Source: UBA6168 sp041741095 (GTDB lineage: Bacteria > Bacteroidota > Bacteroidia > Chitinophagales > Saprospiraceae). From it: a DNA stretch of 64,000 nt. The notes beneath the pieces are model-generated. The model searched no databases. It was not told the origin of the DNA and saw nothing but the letters and a program-made list of their open reading frames with translations. Numbering within the stretch: position 1 is the first letter of the stretch; each line of letters begins with the position of its first letter. Shown here in pieces: positions 24,091-33,500 of this stretch. The stretch spans positions 62,001-126,000 of the forward strand of contig JBGSKQ010000095.1 of NCBI GenBank assembly GCA_041741095.1. The letters are read 5' to 3'. A program made the position numbers and the translations under genes.

Positions 24091-25518
24091 ATGATTTTTA
24101 ACAGCCTAACATTCCTTGCATTTATAGCTGTGTTCCTGCCCGTTTATTTTGCTTTAACAGGGCGGGCAAGGCTCTGGTGGTCTTTGGCCGGCAGCTATCT
24201 TTTTTATGGCTGGTGGGACTGGCGTTTTTTGACCCTCATCGCTATTTCGACCTTGGTTGACTACTACCTGGGTTTGCGGATGGGCCAAACAGAAGGGGAA
24301 AAACAGCGCAAGCACCTCATTTGGGCCAGTATGTTGCTCAACCTGGGCTTTTTGGGTTTCTTTAAATACTTCAACTTCTTCACGGACTCCTTCGTGGACA
24401 TGTTGCAGGGTTTTGGATTAAACCCTTCCGTACATACTTTGAATATTATCCTGCCAGTTGGTATCTCGTTTTACACTTTTCAGAGCATGTCTTATACGAT
24501 TGACGTTTATCGAAAAGACATAAAAGCCGAGCCAAGTTTGCTGAAATTCGCCACTTTCGTAGCTTTTTGGCCACAACTGGTGGCGGGGCCAATCGTACGG
24601 GCAAGCGATTTTTTGCCCCAATTCCAAAAAGACCATGACTGGGATTGGAACCGCTTCACCACTGGCGCTGCACAGATTTTATGGGGTTTTTTTAAAAAAG
24701 TGGCCATCGCCGACTCCCTAGCGCCCTTTGTTGACCAATGCTGGCAGGAACCGATGTCCTTTACCTCTGTCAACCTTTGGATAGCGGTTGTTTTCTATTC
24801 TTTCCAAATTTATTGCGACTTCAGCGGTTATTCGGACATTGCCATTGGCTTTGCGAGGATATTAGGCTACGATTTCCCGGAAAACTTCCGGACGCCCTAT
24901 TTCTCTCAAAACTTCAGCGAATTTTGGCGTAGGTGGCATATTTCATTGTCCAGTTGGCTGCGGGACTATCTTTACATACCGCTAGGCGGCAACAGGGGCG
25001 GAAAAATGGCCATGTACCGCAACAACATGCTGACCATGCTCTTGGGCGGCTTTTGGCACGGTGCCAATTGGACCTTTGTATTTTGGGGCTTTTTGCACGG
25101 CCTTTACTTAATTGTGCAGCGGATACTTGGCAAGCCATTTGGCAATTTGATGCGGGCGTTGCATTTTCCAAACACTTTGAAAGTAGCTGTCAACATTGCC
25201 TTGGTCTATGCTTTTATATGCTTGGCATGGATTTTCTTCCGCAGCCCCAATTTCGGCATCGCCACGGATGTAATCGCCAACATGTTTAGTTTTGAAAATT
25301 TCAATCTGGTGAGTGTGATGAACAAATTCATCGTGATGAAGGGCTTCCTGCTCATTGCCATGTTGTTGGCAGTAGAAATATCCGATTTGAACATCCAATG
25401 GAGTGGGGTAGTGCTGCGCAGCCCTGTATTCAGGGTAGCTTCTTTTGCGGTTTTGTTGTGGCTGATTGCGTTTTTTGGAACCTTTGGCAGCAACGCATTC
25501 ATCTATTTTCAGTTTTAA
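24091..25518 (+). CDS. MBOAT family O-acyltransferase (AlgI-like)
   Basis: 475 residues from the ATG at 24091 (MIFNSLTFLAFIAVFLPVYF). It is highly hydrophobic, with about ten membrane segments. Family hallmarks are SYLFYGWWDWRFLTLI, LPVGISFYTFQSMSYTIDVY, FWRRWHISLSSWLRDYLYIP and the catalytic His in GGFWHGANWTFVFWG. AlgI/PatA-type MBOATs carry acetyl groups across the membrane for O-acylation of exported polysaccharides. The SGNH genes on both sides match the usual AlgI plus AlgX/AlgJ arrangement. An in-frame start at 24016 lies in the repeat-rich spacer and is rejected. Confidence 0.93.
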   Translation: MIFNSLTFLAFIAVFLPVYFALTGRARLWWSLAGSYLFYGWWDWRFLTLIAISTLVDYYLGLRMGQTEGEKQRKHLIWASMLLNLGFLGFFKYFNFFTDSFVDMLQGFGLNPSVHTLNIILPVGISFYTFQSMSYTIDVYRKDIKAEPSLLKFATFVAFWPQLVAGPIVRASDFLPQFQKDHDWDWNRFTTGAAQILWGFFKKVAIADSLAPFVDQCWQEPMSFTSVNLWIAVVFYSFQIYCDFSGYSDIAIGFARILGYDFPENFRTPYFSQNFSEFWRRWHISLSSWLRDYLYIPLGGNRGGKMAMYRNNMLTMLLGGFWHGANWTFVFWGFLHGLYLIVQRILGKPFGNLMRALHFPNTLKVAVNIALVYAFICLAWIFFRSPNFGIATDVIANMFSFENFNLVSVMNKFIVMKGFLLIAMLLAVEISDLNIQWSGVVLRSPVFRVASFAVLLWLIAFFGTFGSNAFIYFQF

Positions 25519-25535
25519 AAAAGCCTTCAAAGAAC

Positions 25536-26441
25536 ATGAAAAATATCCTTTGGGTCATCGGCGTGATTTTGCTCGCCTTCCTGGGCGACCGTGCCGCTGG
25601 CTTTGTTTTGGGCAAAATCACCCAAGACAGCCAGTTCCGCTATTCCCGGCTGTATCGTGGGGGTGAAAACTGCGACATGTTGTTTGCGGGCAATTCACGT
25701 GGATTGATTTTTTACCAACCCTACATTGAAGAAAAAACGGGCCGCACCACCTGCAACCTCAGCTACAATGGAATGCCCATGGATTTGGCCGCTGTATTGA
25801 TCAAGGATTTTCTTGATCGCAACAGCCTGCCCTCCACCCTCGTGCTGGACGTCACTTTGTTGGATAAACGGATGGATAAACGTCTGGTCACTGGTTTCAA
25901 TTGTTATGTGCCTTATTCAGATCGCTTGTCGGCGCTGATGCGTGATAGTTTTCCCAATGATTTTTATGGCGGAAAGGTGGCGCATCTGTACCGATACAAC
26001 AGTGAAGTGTTTCAGCGGGTATTTTATTATTTGAAAAAAAGCGACAAAGACTGGCTGCTGGACAGGGTCATTTCACCAACGCTCCAAAAAGACGTTGAAA
26101 AGCAAGGCGAATTTGACTATGACTTCACGCCTTCGATGGTGGAGAGCCTGTCTGATGTGGTGCGTTATGCCAAGCAAAAAGGCGTGCGGGTAGAATTGGT
26201 CGTGAACCCATACTATCCGCCATTTGCTGAAAAAATTGGCAATTTGGAAGCGCTCAAAACCGCTGTCGAGCAAGCAACGGGCCTCGTGGTACATGATTAT
26301 TCCAATTCCATTTCAGGGGTAGAAGGTTTCGGCGATTACCAGCATTTAAACAAAAGCGGGGCAAGGGAATACATTGATAAGCTGATGCAGGACGGCATAC
26401 TGGGTTTACCGGAGGAGATGGGAAATATTTCAGGGAAATGA
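25536..26441 (+). CDS. SGNH/AlgX-DltD-like acyltransfer partner protein
   Basis: 301 residues from the ATG at 25536, 17 bp after the MBOAT gene. An N-terminal signal-anchor (ILWVIGVILLAFLGDRAAGF) leads into a periplasmic domain with FAGNSRGL (nucleophile Ser in a GNSR context) and a late GDYQHLNKSGA motif supplying Asp and His. This pattern is like the DltD/AlgJ/AlgX-type proteins that accept the acyl group from an MBOAT and pass it to the polymer. The start at 25398 is rejected because it lies inside the MBOAT gene. Its stop (26439-26441) abuts the convergent TolC-like stop with no gap. Confidence 0.8.
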   Translation: MKNILWVIGVILLAFLGDRAAGFVLGKITQDSQFRYSRLYRGGENCDMLFAGNSRGLIFYQPYIEEKTGRTTCNLSYNGMPMDLAAVLIKDFLDRNSLPSTLVLDVTLLDKRMDKRLVTGFNCYVPYSDRLSALMRDSFPNDFYGGKVAHLYRYNSEVFQRVFYYLKKSDKDWLLDRVISPTLQKDVEKQGEFDYDFTPSMVESLSDVVRYAKQKGVRVELVVNPYYPPFAEKIGNLEALKTAVEQATGLVVHDYSNSISGVEGFGDYQHLNKSGAREYIDKLMQDGILGLPEEMGNISGK

Positions 26442-27191
26442 TTACTTTTTCAACCTTTCTTCAAACTTTTTGGCCACCTCCCATTTTACCCCGATCATTT
26501 CTTCCAGGGCCAATTTTGACAATTGGATATCGGTTTCGGCAGCCAGGCGCTTTTCTTGCGAATTGCTATAGACCTCAGAAGCCCGCAGCAGGTCGTCCAA
26601 TTCCAGATCGGCATTGTCAAAGCGTTTTTTAGCATATTCATGAATGTTCCTTGAGTCTTCTTCGGCCTTTGTCCTCACTTTCAGCGTTTCGATGGCCAGC
26701 AACAATTTGTGGTAACGGGCGAGTGTTTCCGCCCTGATTTTCAATTTGTGCTGGTTGCCGTCCAACTCTGCTATTCTGACATCGAATTCTTCCCTTTCAC
26801 GCTTCTTTTTGTTATTGGTAAAACTTCCCAAACTCACGCCTGCCGAAAATTGGTAGAGTGGGTACAACACCAGATTGTCGTCGCTGGGGTGGAGTACGTT
26901 AGAAAGGCTGACCTCGTTGATGTTGAAGCCGAACTTGACATCGTCCATCCACTCCGTTTTTTGGAGATCTACCTCCTTTTGTTCTTTGAGCCTTTCGAAA
27001 TCAAGGATTTTAGTTTCCGGGCTGTTGAGCCATGCCAATTGAACCAGGTAATCTTCAAAATTGGTGGGTCTTTGCCCTTCGGGCGGAACAATCTGGCCGA
27101 AGTCCGCCACTTGCGAAAAACCAACTGCTGGCCACAATAAACTGCTAACCAATAAATACTTAATAATCAATGTATAAGCGTGAAATTTCAT
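26442..27191 (-). CDS. Short TolC-like outer membrane efflux family protein
   Basis: 249 residues from the ATG at 27191 (MKFHAYTLIIKYLLVSSLLW), with a signal peptide ending in AVGFSQ. The body is helical and rich in Lys and Glu, with heptad-like stretches (FDVRIAELDGNQHKLKIRAE; YSNSQEKRLAAETDIQLSKL) typical of the outer membrane efflux domain. At 249 residues it is about half the normal TolC length, so it holds perhaps one OEP repeat. It may form a partial channel, a scaffold for polysaccharide export, or a reduced relative. It is convergent with the acylation genes. The start at 27383 is rejected because it would place 64 residues before the signal peptide. Confidence 0.65.
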   Translation of the reverse strand: MKFHAYTLIIKYLLVSSLLWPAVGFSQVADFGQIVPPEGQRPTNFEDYLVQLAWLNSPETKILDFERLKEQKEVDLQKTEWMDDVKFGFNINEVSLSNVLHPSDDNLVLYPLYQFSAGVSLGSFTNNKKKREREEFDVRIAELDGNQHKLKIRAETLARYHKLLLAIETLKVRTKAEEDSRNIHEYAKKRFDNADLELDDLLRASEVYSNSQEKRLAAETDIQLSKLALEEMIGVKWEVAKKFEERLKK

Positions 27192-27566
27192 GCTAAAAAG
27201 AAATTGGTGAACCTGAAAAGGCGTGCCTTTTGAGTTCAATGACTTTGTTATGGGTAAAATTCCAACAATCAGGCCATAGCGTGGGGGAGGGTGGGGAAGA
27301 AGATTGTGCAAAACTAAGCCAAACAGGTTGTGTCGAATGATTTTTTCCCTTATTTTTGTAGGCCGAAAGTTACTCCCCCTCACAGGATATACTCAAAATC
27401 ACTCTCGGCAGCATATCCAAATCATTTCACCAGGCATGTTTTAGAGCACAAACAGTAATTGATACTGCTCACATTTTTTAGGTTTTTCACTCACGTCTTA
27501 CCAGAAATTTTTGGCCTTCCCCCCGTATTCTGATAGTACAAACACTAAATCAGGCTCAAACAGCCT
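27192..27566. other. Divergent spacer between the TolC-like gene and the NRPS-PKS
   Basis: 375 bp without a gene. It holds one strong plus-strand promoter match (27328-27358) and CAGTA-ATTGA-TACTG, a small inverted repeat near 27450. Confidence 0.5.
27328..27358 (+). promoter_or_regulatory. Promoter of the NRPS-PKS gene
   Basis: TTG (27328-27330), a 20-nt spacer, then TATTTTTG (27351-27358). This matches the Bacteroidota consensus. The leader to the ATG at 27567 would be about 200 nt. Confidence 0.6.
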
Positions 27567-30500
27567 ATGTCTAAGACATTCACTATGAACGAAAACAGCC
27601 ACGTATCGAATACCTGTACGTTCCCTTCCGATATTTGCTTGCACGATATTTTCCAAATGGAGGCGAAAAGAAACCCTTCCAAAGCAGCCCTGATTTCTGG
27701 CGATTCAGCTATGACCTACGCTGAATTGGACGCAAAATCTTCCGATCTCGCTTCACAACTCGTTCAAGGCGGCATCCAAACTGAAGACTTCGTTGCTATC
27801 TACCTCGACCGCTCGTTTGAAATGATCATCGCTATTTTCGCCATCCTCAAAGCTGGCGCTGCTTATGTGCCAATCGATGTCAACTACCCCGCCGACCGAA
27901 TGGCCTTCATGCTTGAAGATGCAAAGGCCAAAGTCGTTTTGACCCAAAGCTCCTTGATAAAAAATATCCCAGAAACCCAGGCCCAGGTCATTTGCCTCGA
28001 CGTCCCCGAAATCAAAAATCAAAAATCGTTAATCGCTAACAGTAAATCTAACTCAGTATCGCCAGCCAACCTGGCCTATATGATCTACACCTCCGGCTCT
28101 ACCGGCAAGCCGAAGGGTTGCATGATTACCCACGAAAATGTCTGTAACCAGCTCGAAGGCCAACATGCTATTGCCCCGGAACCCATCGAAGCGATGATCC
28201 TTACCGTTTCCATCAGTTTCGACGTGAGCGTTTTGACTATTTTCTGGACACTGCTGCAAGGTGCAACACTCGTTTTGCCCAAACAAAGCGACGAAAAAGA
28301 CCCCACTAAACTGGCCGATATTATTCATAAAAACAAGGTGACACACAGCATGTCGCTGCCCTCGCCGTACACACTGCTGCTCGATCAGGCCCCTGCCGAA
28401 AAACTCCAGTCCCTTCGCCTCGTCAATGTCTCCGGTGAAGTTTGCCCCACGTCGCTCGCTCAAAAACACGAACAACTGCTGCCCAACTGCCAACTCTACA
28501 ACCTCTATGGCCCAACCGAAGCCACCGTCAATTGCACATTTTTTACTTTCCCAAAAGGCTTCAACCAGCCAAAAGTGCCCATCGGCATCCCTATTTTGAA
28601 CTACGAAATTTTCATTTTAGATGAAAACAAGCAGGAAGTCCCGCATGGCGAAGTAGGCGAAATCTACATAGGCGGCACCAAACCCGTCGTTGGCCGTGGC
28701 TACTGGAACCGCCCCGAACTCACTGCCGAGCGTTTCGTGCGAAAACCAACACCCCCCAACGAACTACGAACAACGAACAACGAACAACCTCTCTACAAAA
28801 CCGGCGACCTCGCCCGCTGGCTCCCCGATGGCAACATCGAGTTCCTGGGCCGCTCCGATTTTCAGGTTAAATACCGGGGCTTCCGGGTGGAATTGGGTGA
28901 AATTGAAACCGCCATCGGCCACCATCCCGCTGTGAACGAGACGGTGGTTTTGTTGAAAAACCAGCATGAAATTGACGGCCAGCGACTATTGGCTTATGTT
29001 ACTTTGCATTTGGGTATAACACTGACCATCAGTGAGTTGAGGAATTTTTTGGAAAAATCCCTGCCCGAATATATGCTCCCGTCGCACCTGGTTGTTGTGG
29101 AAAAAATGCCGCTCACTACCAATGGCAAATTCGACCGCCAGGCACTGCCCGAACCCGCCGACGAGCGCCCCGATTTGGGCGAGCAATACGAAGCGCCGCA
29201 AACCAACTTGGAAAAATATATTGCTGAAAAATGGGAAAGGCTTTTACAAATCACCCCCGTCGGCAGGAACGACAAGTTTTTTGAACTGGGTGGCAATTCC
29301 ATCCTGGCCGCAAAATTTATCGGTGAAATGATGAACGCCAGCGGCGCTTCCATTTTCATCACCACCATTTTCGACCATCCAACTGTGGCGGCTTACACAG
29401 CTTTTTTGGAAAAAAATTATTCGAACATCATCCCAGGACTTTTTGGAAAAACTGCCATTTTTAATGCTACAAGTGAAGTGGCCGGAAACGGCCACTTCCC
29501 AAAAAATCTTTCGGAAGCGGACATCGCCAATTTCCCCCAACTTGTCCCAATCCACCAATCGCCTGTCCGCAGCAGCGAATCACCAATCACCAGTCACCAA
29601 TCACCAATCACCAGTCACCAATCACCAATTTTCATTTTAGCTCCGCCACGATCAGGCACAACCTTAGTCAGGGTAATGCTCGCAGGGCATCCCGGCCTTT
29701 TTGCCTGCAACGAATTGCAATTGCTTCATTTTGAAACACTTAAAGAAAGGAACGAAGCCTACATGGGTAAATTTTCCCTCTGGGCGGAGGGCCTTGTCCG
29801 GGCGGTAATGGAATTGAAAAACCTCGATGCGAACGAAGCGAAATTGCTGCTTAATCGCTACTCTGAACAAGGAGTGACTACCGCCGAAATGTACGAGCTC
29901 CTCGACGAGTGGCTGAACGGTCAACAAACAACGAAAAACGAACAACGAATCCGCATCGTTGACAAATCCCCCAGTTACGCCCTCGACTCTTTGGCGCTCG
30001 AAAAAGCATTGGCGGACTTCCCGAACGCCCGTTTCATCCATCTCGTGCGCCATCCGTACAGCATGGTAAGGTCTTTTGAAAAATACCACATGGACCAAGT
30101 GCTTTACTTGCACGAACATGATTTCTCAGCGAAACAGCTTGGCGAGCTCGTCTGGTTGCACAGCCACCGCAACACGGTTGATTTTTTGAAAAAAGTACCC
30201 GCCAGCCAGCAATTCCGCATAATGTATGAGGATTTGGTGAAAAACCCGGAGCAGGTCATGCAGGGAATGTGCGCCACACTCGGCCTCCCATTTCATGAAA
30301 ATCTCCTCTCTCCCTACCGGGATTTGGACAAAAAAATGACCAACGGCATTTACTACGACAGCCGCTCAATGGGCGACACGCATTTTGACCAAAAGAAAAA
30401 AATAGACCCCAACAAAGCAGACGACTGGAAAGGCGTTTTGGAAGATAATTTTCTCTGCGAACAAACTTGGGAATTGGCGGAAATGCTTGGCTTTAGCCTC

Positions 30501-33500
30501 CCCCCTGCCCCCTCCAAAGGAGGGGGAGGAGCGACTTTACCCCCTCCTTTGGAGGGGGCAGGGGGAGGCTTCGCCATCATCGGTATGTCCTGCCGCTTGC
30601 CCGGCGCCAACAACATCGAAGAATTTTGGCAAAACCTCCTCGAAGACAAAGATGTCAGTCATCAAGTGACGGATTCTGATTTAAAATCAGAAGGCTTGCC
30701 CAATCACCAATCACCAATCACCAATCACCACGTAAATCGAACCTACGCCCTCGCAGACCCCTACGCTTTCGACGCCACCTTCTTCGGCTACCACCCGAAA
30801 GAGGCCGAAATGACCGACCCGCAGCACCGTATTTTCCTCGAAACTGCTTATGAGGCACTTGAATCGGCAGGCTATGATCCGTTCAATTTCGAGGGCAACA
30901 TCGGCGTGTTTGGCGGCGTGGCGAGGAACACTTATTTTGCCAATAACTTGTTGACAAACAAGGATTTATTGGAAAATTCCGGCGGCTGGTACCAGGACAT
31001 GTTGGCTTCCGATTCCACCTTTAGCATCAGTCGGGTGGCATACAAACTCAACCTGCGTGGCCCGGCAGTCAACGTGCAAACGGCCTGTTCGACGGGTGGC
31101 GTAGCGGTGCATTTGGCCTGCCAAAGTTTGATGTCAAGCGACTGCGACATGGTCATTGTCGGAGGTGGAAGGGTACAGGCACCAGTGTACGGCGGCTACG
31201 AACACATCGAAGGCGGCCCGCTCTCGCCCGACGGCGCTTGCCGTGCGTTTGATGAAAAAGCTAACGGCATGGTGCAGGGCCACGGAATGGCGATGCTGGT
31301 GCTGAAAAAATTGGACAAAGCCCTTGAAGACGGCGACCACATCTGGGCCGTCATCAAGTCCACTGCCGTGAACAATGACGGCTCGAACAAGACGGGTATC
31401 ACCGCCCCAAGCGCCAGGGGGCAGGCAGCCGTCATCAAAAAAGGTATCGAAAAAGCGGGCCTCACGCCCGACCAAATCAGTTATATTGAAACACACGGAA
31501 CGGGTACTTTTATTGGCGACCCCATTGAAATTCAGGGACTTACAGAAGCATTTGGATTTCACTCTGGAATGGGAAAACGCATTGCCATTGGTTCTGTGAA
31601 AACGAACATCGGCCACCTCGATGCAGGAGCCTCTATTGTGGGCATTATCAAAACAGCGCTTGCGCTTCATTACGAGCAATTGCCCGCAACACTGCACTTT
31701 ACAAAACCGAACCCACAGATTGATTTTAAAAATTCGCCGTTCGAGGTGAATGCCTCGTTGCGTCCATGGCAGCGTGGCGAGTTGCCCAGAAGGGCAGGAG
31801 TAAGCACCTTCGGCCTTGGCGGCACGAATGCACATATTATAATTGAGGAGGCGCCTTATTCAGTCCGCAGTCCGCAGTCCGTAGTTGGCAGTTCGCCGGA
31901 AATCATGGTTCTTTCTGCTAAAACGGAACAGGCATTGGAAAAATCAACTGCCAACCTGGTTTCGTTTTTTGAAAAAAATCCAAACTCAAACCTCGCCGAT
32001 GCTGCCTTCACGCTTGCCATTGGCAGGCCCCATTTTTCAAAAAGGGCCGCTTTACTCGCTACAAGCACACAAACACCTAAACACACAAACACAATTAAAG
32101 GCGAATGTGAACTCCACGATGCCACCATCACCTTCATGTTCCCAGGCGGCGGGGCGCAGTACGTGGACATGGCCCGTGACCTATACGAGGCGAATGTTTT
32201 TTTCAAAAAACAAGTGGATGACTGTTTTAGGATTCTTAAGGAAAAATTTCAAATAGATATCCAAGATGTAGTTTTCCCGGCTGCCCAAATCACTAATCAC
32301 CAGTCACCAATCACCGAACCTGCCAATGCGCTCGCAAGCCTTTTCGCCATCGAATATTCACTGGCCAAACTCTGGCAACATTGGGGCATCCAGCCTGACC
32401 AAATGATAGGCCACTCGATGGGCGAGTACACGGCGGCCTGTCTCGCTGGGGTAATGAACCTTGAAGATGCGCTCGGCCTCGTCACCGTACGGGGGCGTTT
32501 ATTTGAAACGTTGGACGGTGACGGCGGCATGTTGAGTGTGGCGCTGACGGAGGAAAAATTGCGCCCATACCTTGACGCCGACCACACCATTTCAGTGATA
32601 AATAAAGTGGACAGCCTCGTGGTGAGCGGCACGGCAGAAGCCATTGACCGATTGCAAAACAAGCTGGCCGCTGACGGTATTGACACTTCCAAAATCCACA
32701 TCAACGTGGCGGCGCACTCGCCTCAAGTCGAGCCGATTTTACCCGAATTCAAAAAATACGTGGAAACGGTTGAGTTGCACGAGCCGAAAATTCCTTTTGT
32801 CTCCAATGTCACTGGAACGTGGATAAGCCCAGAACAAGCCACTTCGGTGGAATACTGGCTAAGCCACCTCCGTCAGACCGTCCGTTTCGCCGATGGCCTG
32901 AAAACGTTGTTGATCCAATCACCAATCACCAATCACCAATCACCGAAAAAGAACCGTATCTTCCTCGAAGTGGGCCCCGGGCAGACACTTAGCACGTTTG
33001 CCCGGGCCGTTCCCACTCTAAGTAGCGCCGAATTCATTCGGCGTAACGAGGGGACGCCGGCTAAAGTCGGCGTTACGTTAGTGCTCGCCTCCGTCCGCCA
33101 CCCGAAGGAAGTGCAGGACGATGTAGTTTTCATTTCTAAAACTCTCGGCAAATTGTGGGTCAACGGTATCGAAGTGGATTGGAAGGCATTTTATGAAAAT
33201 GAAAACCGACAGCGCATCCCGCTGCCGACCTATCCATTTGAGAAAAGAAAGTTTTTTATTGCGCCAAAAACAAAAGAAGCAATTGTTCAAACTGTTGAAA
33301 TACAGGAAGTTGGGATAATTTCAAATCCTGCTTCGCAAATAATTAGCCAGCCCGATTTACAACTCCCCCTCCAATCGAAAACAAAACAAAATATGAATCA
33401 AACACCAACCCGCCTGCCCATTTTAGTGGGCGAAATAAAGCAGTCGCTCCACGAACTCAGCGGTCTCGAACCGGACGCCATGGACGAACAGGCCACCTTC

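Noticed and set aside
29577..29630. CRISPR-like regular repeats (also 35429-35590)
   Set aside because: Units are only 7 bases, have no unique spacers, keep a coding frame and have no cas genes nearby.
31134..31835. 233-residue minus-strand ORF in the KS region
   Set aside because: Opposite strand of a KS domain with all catalytic residues in place.
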